Origin: Brasenia schreberi
Lineage: Eukaryota > Streptophyta > Magnoliopsida > Nymphaeales > Cabombaceae
Direction of reading: 5' to 3'
NCBI GenBank assembly: GCA_036023115.1
Contig: JAYKKT010000061.1
Span: 14,839,001-14,903,000 of the forward strand
DNA: 64,000 bases
Below the pieces are notes generated by a model. That model was not told the origin of the DNA and did not search any database. It saw only the letters and a list, made by a program, of their open reading frames with translations. The first letter of the stretch is position 1, and each line of letters opens with the position of its first letter. This document shows positions 22,031 to 33,453 of this stretch, one piece after another. The position numbers were made by a program, and so were the translations under genes.

Positions 22031-22387
22031 AGGATGTAGAGTGGTTGTACTTTCATTTCACGTCAGTTTTACTTCGGGATATAGAGTGACTGTACTTTCA
22101 TTTCGTGTGAGTTTACTTCGAAATGTAGAGTGGCTGCAACTTCATTTTGTGTGAGTTTACTTCAGAATGTAGAGTGGGCTGCAATTTCATTTTGTGTGAG
22201 TTTACCTCAAAATGTAGAGTGGGCTGCAACTTCATTTCGTGTGAGTTTACTTCGGAATGTAGAGTGGCTACAACTTCATTTCATGTGAGTTTATTTTGGA
22301 ATATAGAGTGGGCTGTAATTTCATTTCGTGTGAGTTTACTTCGGAATGTAGAGTAGGCTGCAACTTCAATTTGGGTGAGTTTGCATC
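22031..22387 (+). repeat. 44-45 bp minisatellite in LTR (8 units)
   Basis: Eight tandem units of the type ggaatgtagagtgggctgca...gtgtgagtttacttc. Because the period is often a multiple of three, the plus strand shows a fake 15-residue protein repeat. Sister LTRs have one corresponding unit (for example gggatgttgtgttgttgcac...gtgagttttgcatcac at about 26801), so the array is a local expansion. Confidence 0.9.
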
Positions 22388-23074
22388 ATTATTCTTAAAA
22401 ACCTAAAACAGGAATTCCAGCATCTTTGTATCTGCTCATTGTTGCGATCTCTCGATACTCGCTCCGATCACGCTTAAACTTGGCCCACATATTCTACACA
22501 CATTAGGCCATAGTAAATAAAACTTGCAAGAATTTTAGGGTTGTCCAACCTCGTGATAAAATTGGCAAAAATTACACGAACCGAATTCTTTCAAAACATT
22601 GGTCATTCACATTAATTTGAAGTAAAAACTTGTTTACAAATCGAAGTTCCTAAGTACTTAAACCGACCCTTGAGCATCGGTTCAAGAAGGTTTAAGTGAA
22701 AAGAGTCCGCTTACCTATAATCGCCAAAACTTAGAAAATCGTTTAAGTCTTTGCTAGTTTGTGTAAACTAGTTGGCACGCTCGCACAAGCGTAAATACGA
22801 AAAGGTTCACTTCGAGTTTTTTATAACTTGGGAGTAAAAATTTTCATGTTTACAAGGACCATTGTCGAGTATAGTCATAATGAACTTTACATCAGCGTCA
22901 GTACCTAAGGGTGGCCGAGGTGTGGTACCAATCATAATGTTTGTTGCTATGGTTGTTTCCAAGTTGAGAGCAATAGCGGATGGTGAAGATGAATTTGGTT
23001 GAGACTGCACTAGACTGACAAAGATTGGTACAAGAACCTCCTTGAATTTTGAGACTAGGGGAGTATCGACCTAG

Positions 23075-24892
23075 CACTGGTACAAAAAGCATTATTTTTG
23101 TGATCACCAAAATCACTTTTTTTATAGTTTAAACTATCATAAAAGGCTATTTTTGACAATTTGATTGTCATAAATGTCTAACAACCCCGAAAAAAGTCCT
23201 TTGAAAAAACCTAAACAAGCCTTGCAAATACTCAATAAACCATTGGAGATAGTCAACTAGGTTGAAACCGGCATAAATAATCTATTTCTGATGCTTTCGT
23301 TGACCATTGTAAATGTAAAAAAAATCATCAGAAAATATATTTTGGAATTCCTTTTGTTAATGGTCAGATTGCTAGAAATGCCTTATGAAAAAACATGAGA
23401 AATAATCTAACATATTATGGTGCCTTTTTGATAATTGAAATTTTCACATAGATTTAGGAATAGAATCCCATCATAAACACTTAATATACAATATGATATT
23501 ATCATAATATAATTTATCTTACAAATTTATATATATCTAAGGAGATCAATGTCAAACTTACAAACATTTAGAATGAGTAGATAAATGTCATATACGCTGA
23601 ATAAAACCAAATTCAATGTCTAATATTACAAACTTTTACAATGAGTATATACATGCTATATGGGTTGAATAAAATCAAATTCAATGTCCAATGTTACAAA
23701 TTTTTAAAATGACTACATAATACCATATGAGCCGAATATATTCAAGGCTAATATCCAATATTAAAACATTTAAAATTAGTACATAAACAAAAAGAAATCC
23801 ATAAAATATAACTAAGATCAATGTCCATAGTTAATATAAAGCTAGTATAAGAGCTCAAGGTCGATCATCTCTTCTAACATTTCTTTTATCAGTTCTTATA
23901 TTTTATGATGTAAATAAAAAAATTCGGTTTGGTATGGACTTAAAACTTTGCTTCCAAAAATCGTGTATGAATGTGCCAACAAGTTTACTCAAACTTGCAA
24001 AGAGATTTATCTAGCTAGATAAGGGTCAGATCCTTATTCAGTTCCATGGTCCAGTCTTGACCAGGTTAGTAGGATAAATCTAATCTCAGGTGGATCCAAA
24101 TCCCAAGATCTGAAGAGACCTAATTATGGTTTTACCTTGGTTTTGGACCCATTTCAGGTCCAATTTGAATCTTGGCTTTAAATATTTAATGGGATTGCTA
24201 TTCATCATAATTGCTACTCATACACCTATTTTAGTAAATATACACTTTTTTTTTACAAAAGAAATCTCAAATGATCATTACTATATATTGTCTTTCCTCT
24301 TCCTTTCATCAGTTTCTTGTTCTTATTCTCTAGTTTTTTCTTCTCCCAGTGATCCATATGCATACCATCAACTTCTCCTTTCTTCCCACAAACCTTTCTC
24401 GATCTTTCTCCTTCGAACAATCTCTTTTAATGTTGTTGCTTCTCTTAATCGTTTGATTTCTTTGTAAATCTTACCTTCGTCAAACTTTTTTCTCTATTAT
24501 TCTCAATCTCTATCTCAATCTAGACATAAATCTCACAAAAAATCGATATAAAAAGAAGCTATAAATCATCGACGACAACGAACATTTCTGATTAGAAAAG
24601 AAATTAGTGACCGAGATGAGACGCACCTAAGGCATATTTTACTTAAATGACAAACACACTTATAACAAGTCCCTATTTGAAAAGCAATGTGTCATGAGTG
24701 CACTTTATCCTAAAGATGGCTCAACTAAACTGCAACTCTCTTTATGATCGATGATGAAATGCACTTAAGGCACATTATCTTAAATGATAGATGCAACTTG
24801 GCGTGTTACTGTTTGAAGAGTGACATGTGGTGGATGTGCCGCTATTTGAAATGTGACACATTGTAGGTGTATCGTTTTTCAAGAAAATAGTG
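23075..24892. mobile_element. Possible non-autonomous CACTA element (weak)
   Basis: The left end reads cactggtacaaaaag and the right end ...ttcaagaaaatagtg, i.e. CACTATTTTCTTGAA on the other strand. Near the right end are short motifs such as gtgccgctatttgaaatgtgacac, reminiscent of subterminal repeats. The two ends are not good inverted repeats beyond CACT, and the 3-base flanks differ (tag, tcc). Low confidence. Confidence 0.2.
23545..23830. repeat. Degenerate ~67 bp tandem repeat
   Basis: About four units each carry tcaatgtc(c/t)aatattacaaa followed by ttta.aatgagta and a ...gctgaataaaa end. Anchor caatgtc falls at 23547, 23614 and 23682, with decayed units after that. Confidence 0.7.
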
Positions 24893-25361
24893 TCCACACC
24901 AGGAGAATGGAAGAGAGAAATGAAAAGAACAATTTCAAGGAAAATGATAAAAGGGTTGTATGAATGGTAACATCCCTATTTGCACACCCAAAATTGTTAT
25001 GTGCACACACTTTTTTGTGACTTACAAAATTGCCCCTGTTCATTTTCAAAAATTCTCACATTACCCCCACCCTTTCCTGCGGTTACTTTCTCTCTTTGTT
25101 GCAAGCTCTCTTTCACACCTTGTTCTACAATTACATGATGGATAACTTAACCCCATCGGAGCTCTATCACCTTCTCTTACATAAAATAAAAAGGATGAAG
25201 AAAAGGAAAAAAGAAAAGAAAAAGAGGTTTACCTACTTAATTTAATGGCATATTTTGTGTTTTTTAGAGGTATGTTCATGGGTTCAATTGTGTTTTCTTC
25301 TTCTTTTCTGTGTATTTGATGTCCTAAATCCGACAACTATGAAGACGTTGCGAGTGGGGTA

Positions 25362-25384
25362 GAGACATGGCCGGACCATGTCTC
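25362..25384. repeat. Short perfect inverted repeat
   Basis: Arms gagacatgg and ccatgtctc around a 5-base loop ccgga. No associated gene or terminator context; noted as structure only. Confidence 0.6.
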
Positions 25385-25607
25385 CTTATTTGGAGAGTTA
25401 CGGCTCAACCGCTTCTCTCTAGATGGAGAGATGCATTTGATTGATGCGGCTCAATCATGTCTCTATTCTCGACTACAAAGATTCAATAAAAAAGAAGACA
25501 AGAAAGAATAAAATTCGATGAAAGACTTATAATACCTATTTTTCGTATCTAATCAATAACCCAAACTGAAATGCAATGGATTTTATTCTCTTTTCTTTCT
25601 TCGATTC

Positions 25608-25612
25608 GATGA
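25608..25612. repeat. Target-site duplication (left), solo LTR 3
   Basis: gatga, repeated exactly at 27752-27756 after the LTR. Confidence 0.9.
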
Positions 25613-27751
25613 TGTAAACACCCTAAATAAAAATTTTCTGAAAATACTCCAAAATTCAAAAACTGACTTGTTTTAAAACTTCTAGCTTTAAAATGAAAAT
25701 TTTAAAAGGTTTCAAAATAAAGTTAAAAGTATAAAAACCTAGAAGATTGGAGTAAAACAAGTTGACAGGTGGGGCCTGCTTCAAAATAGGGAGGATTTCG
25801 TGAAGGATAAGCCAGAAATCAAGGATGAAGATCAAGTCAAAACAATATCCGCACTCAAGATCAAATCAAGAATGGACGGCCTCATCAAACCCATCCCAAT
25901 TGAATCCAGTGCTAGACATGAGTAGTTTGAATTAAACATCAAGCCTTGTTTGAACCAAATATTTTTAATTCAAACCAATATTGGATTTTTCTAGCCTTGT
26001 TCATCCTATGTCCTTGGGCCAAAATTTATCAAATCACCTTCTTATCTAGCCATTGATCAAGTGAAGGAATCAATAAATGCAAGAAAGGATCGAACGATTT
26101 GAAGTAAGGGTTCAAGGCACCTAGCCGACCATGGCTAGGTGCACCCAATAAAGTCCACAACCAGTCCACATGGGGCTGGTCCATGGTTGACCAAAAGGGG
26201 ACCACTCCCCTCTCTCTTCCATGTGAAGACCATGAGAAATTGGATCAAGTTGGATCTTCGGCCGCCTGCCCCATGGAAAGGCCTAGAAAGGTCCTCCCTT
26301 GGCCTATAAATAGAGGCCAAGGGGGGGGGGGGGTGGCGTGAAGATCATCCTCATCATCTTGGGAGTTGCTGCACTTTGGGCTATTGGAGTGAGAGCAGGC
26401 TACTAGGGTGAGGCTTAGAGAGGGAAGAGGGTGTTAGTATCAAGGCTCTTGGGTTTGAGTGAGAGAATTGAGTGAAAAGTGAGGAAAAAGAGGGCCGAGC
26501 ACCATTTTTGGAGGCCATCTCTAAGGGAATCCGGGTAAGTGCTGGTTCTAACTTGATTAAATCTTCATCTCTTCTCATTATTAAATTGAAAAGGGGTTGT
26601 ATTAATGGAGCTTTGTCAACCCCCATGATGTAATAGAAGTAGATGTGCTGAAATTTCCCTTTCTTTTGCTTATCACTCTATGTGTTTGAGTTCTTGATTC
26701 TACTCCAATATATGCTATAAACACTCTATATCTTCTTATCTCCTCTATGCTTAAGATATTAGATAGATTTAAATTCATTTCCCTTCAACATTTAATTTCG
26801 GGATGTTGTGTTGTTGCACTTTGATTCGCGTGAGTTTTGCATCACATATGTTCTAAAACTTTAAAACTTATTTTTAACATTATTGTATATATTGATTGTT
26901 TGATTTTTCATTTCCGAACTACTACTCTAAACCCTCCTAAATTTTGCACATTGTATCTACACACACAGGCTCACTCTTGATAAAAATTTCAAGAATTTTA
27001 GAGCCATGCAATCACATAATTAAAATAGTGCAAAATCAGGGAAAAGTTTGTAAATTGTCTGTCAATTCAATTTTCCTACAATAAAGTCTGAGTATTCATC
27101 CCATAACTCTATCTGTAAGTATCCAAAATTAGTGATTCTTAGTTCATTGGAAAGATAACATCCATAGCTTTCCAACAAGGCTAAATTTACTAAATTTGGA
27201 ACTCTGAGCACTGAGATACAAGCTCATATTTGAGTCTCTATATTTCTGTGACAGAACAGTTTCGGGTGTCTGAGCAGAGCCAATTCTTTGAATTAATTTT
27301 GCAACATCATAACTCTGAATGCAAATCTGAAAAATGTTCTAGACTCTCCACATCTCAGGCTTTCCTATAAAATTTTGGTAATTTTTGAAGGTCTTTAAGG
27401 CATTCAAAGAGATTCGGGACACAAGTCCTGAAAATAGAGTTTTCTATTTTTCAGAACTTGTACATTTTTTAACTTGAAAACTAAGTGCACTTGTTTGTCA
27501 TTCTTCAACACCTTATTTTCACGTGAATTTAGAATATCACCTATATATTTAGAATCCCTAACCGCTTAGGCTGACCCTTGAGCATCGGTTCAAGAATGCC
27601 TAAAGTGAAAAGAGCCTGCTTATCTACAATCGTCCAATCGAATTTAACTTTTGCTAGTTTTTAAACTAGCTGGCAAGCTCGTGCACAAAGTAGAATTGAA
27701 AGCTTTTCTTCAAGTCTCTAGCTGGCTTGGAGTGAAAATTTCACATCTATA
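25613..27751 (+). mobile_element. Solo LTR 3, family TGTAAACACC, complete
   Basis: 2139 bases, starting TGTAAACACCCTAAATAAA and ending catctata (CA end changed to TA), flanked by perfect 5-base direct repeats gatga. It contains the TATA inverted repeat (26297-26322), a G12-13 run after it, the ggggttgtattaatggagc block (26592), and a gcatcggttcaagaa...gaaaagagcctgcttatc block near the 3' end. There is no internal region, so it arose by LTR-LTR recombination of a full element. It defines the family length. Confidence 0.92.
26297..26322 (+). promoter_or_regulatory. LTR TATA box in inverted repeat, solo LTR 3
   Basis: Arms ccttggcct and aggccaagg, loop ataaatag; TATAAATA at 26305-26312. Followed at once by a G run. 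Confidence 0.8.
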
Positions 27752-27756
27752 GATGA
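27752..27756. repeat. Target-site duplication (right), solo LTR 3
   Basis: gatga, identical to 25608-25612. Confidence 0.9.
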
Positions 27757-29969
27757 GAAATATTGTTAATTATTTTAAGGATTTATTAGGTCATTAATTA
27801 TTCAATTCAATTGTTTTTGTTTCTTGAACGTTGAATATCAATAAGTAATGCTTAAGGTGTGTGAAAATGAGACTCTGAATGGTTGTTAGAAGCTTCAATA
27901 AGTTGCCAAAAGATATCTAGAAGCTTCAATAAGTTCCTAGAAGATGTCGAGAATGACATTAGAATCATACTATTTGGAGAAGAGAGAAATTGTATTGGAG
28001 ATATTTTGAGTATTTTTAAAAAAGGGTATATGGATAGTTAAAAAAGTGGGTGTGTATCAATCATGTATTTAAAGAGCTTCTAAATGACAACATATTTATG
28101 CTTGCTTAATACCAAAATTATGGATAATCCGAACATATATATAAGTGGATTTTACACGTGTGTGCATGTGGTGTTGTATGATCCTGTGTACATGGAATCT
28201 TTACTTATGCTATCAAATGTTTGAATGATCTATATGTGCAAGTTCTATTTCTACATGCATGTGTGCTTATATGCATATAGAATGTATATTTGTTTATTAT
28301 GAGGCATGCTTTATTTAGCATGCGGAAAGATGTGAACAACATGAGTATGGTTGGTTGATTGCTTGATGCATATGTTTATGATTAATCATTGCATATGTTG
28401 TTGCTTGACTCAGTTGGTATAGCCATCTATCCAAGCTAAGACAATTGGTATTAATTGTTTGATAAGTATTAAGGCACTCAAAGAAATAGTTAATTATAGA
28501 ATGATGAATAATGGTAACCCTTCACTTTTAGAAGGAAGTTAATATGCCAATTGGACAGGCTAGTCGATAGACCATACTTATATGAGTTGTTAGGTCTTGG
28601 ATCATGGTAGAGGTATAGTTTCTTCTAAATTAAAAAACTAATAAGTATTTTTAATTCCACCCTTAGTACAGTTTGCTTCTTGATATTCAATATGGAGCTT
28701 AATATTGATACATTTGTCACTTATAATTGCAGTTATTTCTGTTATAGCTGGCAATATCTATGAAGTATTTATAATGAAATTTAGACTTATGGATGTGAGA
28801 CATATATGACACCTTTGATAACCAACAAAGGTGTTTCTATTATCTTGTGAATCTTTGTGAAAGGTTTGATAAGAGAATTGAGATGACAGGCATGATTATG
28901 AGTCACCAATGATTTTTCTTTCTCCTTCCAGTTTTGTGAAGATTTTCTTGTATATTCAAATATTTTCAAGTTTATGATTGATCGTGCCAATCTTTTTCCA
29001 AGATATGTTATGCGATTTTGTTGTAATATATGATTTAGACATTGCTAGGTTTTTTAACTGATTTCAATTTGTTTTAAGTTCTACGCTATATTACTTTGTT
29101 CATCCTCTACCGTTGGTTCATCTCAAGTCGTAGCATCATTTTGTGTTTATCCTCTACCTTTTGGTTTACCTTAATTCATAGCATTATTTTCTGTTTTTTT
29201 GTTATACATTCCATGCTGCAATTTTGTTCATCCTCCACCATTGTTGCACATTTTGTTGGCAATATGCCTTTTTGTTCATCATTCATCCTCTACCTTCTGT
29301 TCATCCTTTGCCTTTGGTTTATCTTATAAACAGTCAGCAATATGCAAAAACCATTGCATCTGTTAGAAGGTTTTGGGTCAGGTTTAAATGGTCTAGCTTT
29401 TCATTATGGTTCACTATACCCGATGTATCTATGGCAGAACTTCATTAGCTCCTCCCTTTCTCTTGAAATCTAATCTTCCAAAGACAAAAGTTCTCAATGA
29501 TCATCGCTTCATCTTTTTGTTCATTCTCTTTCTTCGGTTCACTTTATGTTAGAGTGGCCAATCAAGATCATGGTGTGCCATCTAGCTAAGTTTTAATCCC
29601 TCTGGATGCAAGCACTACCATATCTTATTTCACAATGTCATTCTCATCGCCCACATCACCACATAATCAATTATAACTAATGGATTGATCTACCTCTCTT
29701 ACTGTCAAAAACAAATCATAGCCATATCAAAGGTTATATATAGAGTATGGTTTGATCTCCTAGACGTAGACCTAGAAATCAAGCTAAGAAGTCGAATAGA
29801 GCTTGCAATTAAATAACACAGAAAGTAAGAATCAGAGGTTTGACATTCTGATAGAATTAATTATGGTATTAGTATGTTTTTATAGAATCTGCATGTTATT
29901 GCACATTTTTCACCTTCATAAGTGTTTAGTTATTTAGGCTTTGTATGACAATTTGTGCTTCAAATTTAG
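27757..29969. other. Unassigned stretch before the split exon
   Basis: No transposon ends or protein family recognised. T-rich with repeated ttgttcatcctctacc-like phrases at 29096-29320. If the exon ending at 37147 belongs to a real gene, this could be its intron and upstream region. Confidence 0.35.
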
Positions 29970-30149
29970 GTTGAACTAGAAAGCTCACTTTCACAATTGG
30001 TGGATGAAGCAAAGATCCACTTGAACTAAATGACATCTATCTCAAGTGATAGAACTTGTGGCCGTATGCCCACATATGACCTTCTTAGTATGGAGAACTT
30101 TTTAAGACAAAACAAGGCTTTGCACTCAGAAATTGCTGAAATGCATCGA

Positions 30150-30154
30150 CTAAT
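30150..30154. repeat. Target-site duplication (left) of copia-2
   Basis: ctaat, repeated exactly at 37078-37082. Confidence 0.9.
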
Positions 30155-30543
30155 TGTCACAATTAATCATACAAGTAATAGAAACCATAAGATTTGAAAT
30201 CAGAAGATGGAATTGAGAAGTCGGCAGGCCATAATCTCTGCATCTGCCGCACTTCCTTTCCTCTATTTTACCACTCTTTCCTCTATTTTTTTTCCTTAAT
30301 CACTAAAGAATGTTGGTAGAGTCTCCCTTTAAATACCAGTTATACACTAATAAAAAATATTATTTAAGTACCATTAATGAACCTCATTTAAAGCTATCTT
30401 TAAAAATAGAATTAAACACAAGACACTACACTAAACCACAACAATGAAATAAGAATAAAATTGCAGCAACATATTCTTGATTCAAGTATCAAGCAGTGAC
30501 TTCCTTGTCTTATCACGTTCCTATCTGCTTCATACTCTCAACA
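30155..30543 (-). repeat. Copia-2 3' LTR
   Basis: Matches 36710-37077 throughout (for example ttaatcactaaagaatgttggtag and gcagcaacatattcttgattca). On the right it is followed by ctcttcctcaagttggg, the polypurine tract read on the other strand. Confidence 0.9.
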
Positions 30544-30559
30544 CTCTTCCTCAAGTTGG

Positions 30560-31100
30560 GTAAAAGATAAATGTGACACCCAACTTGTCACATAGTATGC
30601 CCAATAAGTTTTTATTAAATACTTTAGTTAATATATCTGCACACTAATTTTCTGACTTCACATGTTCAAGTTGGAATTCCTTGGTGCATACACTATTCCA
30701 TATAGACAATCAATTTCGATATGTTTCGTTCTCTTGTGAAACACAAGATTCAATGCTATCTAGATTTTAGCTTTACCATCACAATATATTGGAATTGAAT
30801 CTTCTACAAGCAAACCAATTTCTATTAGTAAATATCACACCCATTTGCCTTCACATATATTAGAAGCAATTGTTTTATATTCAGCTTCAGCTATTGATCT
30901 AGTTATAATTGAATGTTTTTTACTCTTTTATGATATTATATTACCTCCAACTAGAGATACATATCCGAAAGTAGATTTTATATCTTCCAAGCACCCTGCC
31001 CAATCAGTGTTTATAAAAATTTCAATCTTCGTATGACCATTAGCTCTATATATCACGCCATGTCATGGAGTAGTTTTTAAATATTTAAGTACATGAAAAA
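30560..31100 (-). pseudogene. Copia-2 RNase H
   Basis: The minus strand reads WAGCLEDIKSTFGYV, NIISWKSKKHSIITRSIAEAEYK and HKRTKHIEIDC, the copia RNase H landmarks (DWAGxxxDRKSTSGY, SWxSKKQxxVAxSSxEAEY, RTKHIDI). RNase H would remove RNA from the RNA-DNA hybrid. Stop codons lie within and after it. Confidence 0.85.
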
Positions 31101-31239
31101 CTACATTCATATGTTGTTTGGAAGGAAATTGCATAAATCAACTTACAATGCTTATTGCATATGCAATATCAGGGCGAGTAATAGTTAAATAGATTAGTTT
31201 TCTAACCATTCATATTCAATTTGTAATTACTGGTTTACC

Positions 31240-31773
31240 TCAATAGGAGTATAGATTGGTTTGCAATCTTTCATCTTAGCATCTTGGAATAAATCCAAAG
31301 TATACTTTCTTTGGTTTAAGAAAACATTAGTACTTGAGTAGGCTACTTCAATGCCCAAGAAGTAGTGTAGTTTTCCAAGATCCTTGATATCAAATAACCA
31401 GTGGAGTTATTGCTTTAGAAAGAATAATGTATGGTCACTTATACTCTTCTTATATCCCAATCTGATAATTATTAGTACCTGAGTAGGAGATTATTTTAGT
31501 CCATAGATTGTCTTTTTCAATTTGCATACCTTATTCACTTGATGATAGTATCTAAGTGGCAATTCCATATAAACTTTCTCTTTGAGCTCCTCCTACAAAA
31601 AAGCATTTTTCACGTCTAGTTATCACATCATTCAATTCTTTTGGGTAGCAATACTCAAGTATAAACGTCTCCTCATAGTCAATGTCATATGACTGATTAT
31701 AACCATGGGCCGCCAGCCTTGCTTTGTATCTTTCTAAAGTCTCATATGCCTTGAACTTTATTGTATAGACCAC
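31240..31773 (-). pseudogene. Copia-2 reverse transcriptase fragment
   Basis: The frame 31552-31773 begins VYTIKFKAYETLERYKARLAA and continues to YDIDYEETF, the N-terminal landmark of copia RT (VxxxKxxxDGxxxRYKARLVAKGYxQxxGIDYxETF). The rest toward 31240 is in pieces. I did not find an intact YVDD catalytic block, so much of the RT palm appears deleted or scrambled. Confidence 0.8.
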
Positions 31774-31927
31774 TTACATCCAACAACTTTCCTTCCTACT
31801 GGTAGGTCACTGATTTTCTAAGTATGATTCTTTTCAATTGCCTAAAATTCTGATTTCATTGCTTCAACCCAATGTTCATACTTTGATGCTTCAACAAAAT
31901 CCTTGGGAACTTGATAAATTTCAACGT

Positions 31928-32977
31928 TTAACACAAAATTATTATAATTTGATGATAATTGTTATAAGACGTGAATTGAGACATTGGATAATTAACACAT
32001 GACCTTTTTCTTTCCAAAGTGCAATGCACCTCCTCTTCATTTTGTTCTGTTAGAGCAACAGTGGGATTTAAGGAATATTGTCTCCCTTGGTCCGTGGTTT
32101 CCTTAGGAATGGGCATTAATACCTTTCTTTCACATTTTGTATAGACTTTCTGCTTCTTTTCTTCTTGTAGTTTATCCTCTTCCACAACATTGTGGTCGCC
32201 ATATAACCCATATGTAATATTCATAGGAAGTACTTGTTCTTCCATGTTGGGATTTGGCAATTCGATGTTACTCTGGAAATATGGGGTGGTTTCAAAAAAT
32301 GTTATATCCATAGATATATATTTTCTATAGGTTTTTGGATCATAGCAAATATATCCTTTCTTTTTACAAGAGTATCCAACGAAAACACACTTGACAACCC
32401 TAGGATCAAGTTTGTCATGGAATTGATCATGTATATGAATATAACAAAGACATCCAAAAATTCATGGAGTGATATGAAATGGGTTGTCGTTTTGTTTAAT
32501 CAAATTAAACGGTGATTTTCCAAAGAGTATCACAAATGGAAGTCGATTTATGAGATACACAGTAGTAAGTAACATTAAGCCAAAAAAATTAAGAAGATTA
32601 TGTTCAAGTAGTAGGGTTCTAGCAATTTCAAGAATATTTTTATTCTTTCGTTCAACAACTCCATTTTACTGTGAAGTATAAACACATGAAGTCTTATGCA
32701 AAATACCATGAGTTTGGAGATATGATTGCAACTGGGACTTGATGTATTCACCACTATTATCAGATCTAGGAGTCTTAATGGTGTGCTCAAACCGAGTCTT
32801 AATGAGATTATGAATTATAAGAAATATCGAGGATACTTCAGACTTAGATATCATAAGATAAACAAAGATGAGTCTTGAATAGTCATCAATAAAAGTAACA
32901 AAGTATTTAAATTTTTTCATAGAAAGTGTCACACATGAACCCCATACATCTGAATAAACTACTTCAAATGAAATCAA
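31928..32977 (-). pseudogene. Copia-2 integrase and linker
   Basis: At 32666-32977 the minus strand reads VYSDVWG (first catalytic Asp), TFIDDYSRLIFVY and RSDNSGEY (second Asp). After an in-frame TAA at 32666-32668 it continues NGVVERKNKNILE (catalytic Glu), FGCLCYIHIHDQ and KCVFVGYSCKKKGY, the C-terminal copia integrase and linker. The next segment (31928-32311, 127 codons) is the acidic, variable linker before RT. Apart from the single stop the integrase is fairly well kept. Confidence 0.88.
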
Positions 32978-32999
32978 ATTCTTTACTTAGAAATGAAGC

Positions 33000-33260
33000 T
33001 CTATGATGTTTAGCCCTTTGACAAGTGTCACATTCAAGGACTAAATTATTTGGAATAACAAACGGAACAAACTCTTTGACTTTTGACACAGGAAAATGTC
33101 CTAACCGACTATGTCAAATCCTCAATTTTGCCTCTATAGTAGTTGTTGTAAGTACCTTTTACTACTTCAAAACTTGATGGCCAAGAAGAAAATATAACTT
33201 ATTTCTTAGTTCACCATGTCTAAATGTTCTTCTTGTACTCAAATCTTGAAATACATAACC
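33000..33260 (-). pseudogene. Copia-2 GAG-pre-integrase segment
   Basis: The minus strand reads LVLECDTCQRAKHHRASF, the conserved C-x2-C basic motif (CxxCxxAKxxRxxF) just before integrase. Preceding codons continue toward the protease, interrupted by the LTR insertion at 33454. Confidence 0.75.
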
Positions 33261-33453
33261 AAAAGGAGAAAATGTGACTGAATAATTTAAGTATTTAATC
33301 AAGGAGCTCATGGATAACAAATTTACTAAAAACTCAGGAACATAAATTACTTACTCAAGTATCAAATTTTTAGTTTGAATTGTTCGCTTTCCTTTCATTG
33401 GAACTAAATTGTTTGCTTTCCTTTCATTGGAACTAAGGAGTCATTTGCTACCT

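Larger units (their letters stand above)
20703..22854 (+). mobile_element. Solo LTR 2, family TGTAAACACC (divergent), copy A
   Basis: About 2.15 kb, starting TGTAAACACCC and ending tttaca, flanked by near-identical 5-base repeats. It shares the TATA inverted repeat (21470-21494), ggggttgtattaatggagc (21819) and the terminal gcatcggttcaagaagg...gaaaagagtccgctta block with sister LTRs. It differs by a minisatellite (22031-22387) where sisters have one unit. It lies just behind the Ty3 integrase relic, so it could once have been that element's 3' LTR, but the target duplications favour an independent solo LTR. Confidence 0.75.
22860..25607. other. Unassigned stretch right of solo LTR 2
   Basis: No coding signal recognised. 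It contains the 67-base tandem repeat (23545-23830), a weak CACTA-like candidate (23075-24892) and a perfect short palindrome at 25362. ORFs here are short and without family resemblance. Confidence 0.4.

Noticed and set aside
22147..22356. Protein with a repeated 15-residue Cys-containing unit
   Set aside because: The unit comes from a 44-45 bp minisatellite in an LTR; some units are 44 bases, which breaks the frame, and sister LTRs are non-coding here.
23075..24892. CACTA transposon
   Set aside because: Ends share only CACT-like bases, the 3-base flanks differ and no transposase is seen; kept only as a weak feature.
26317..26330. Poly-G run as a G-quadruplex control element
   Set aside because: It is a single G run of variable length after the LTR TATA repeat, not four spaced G tracts; probably a slippage-prone mononucleotide tract.
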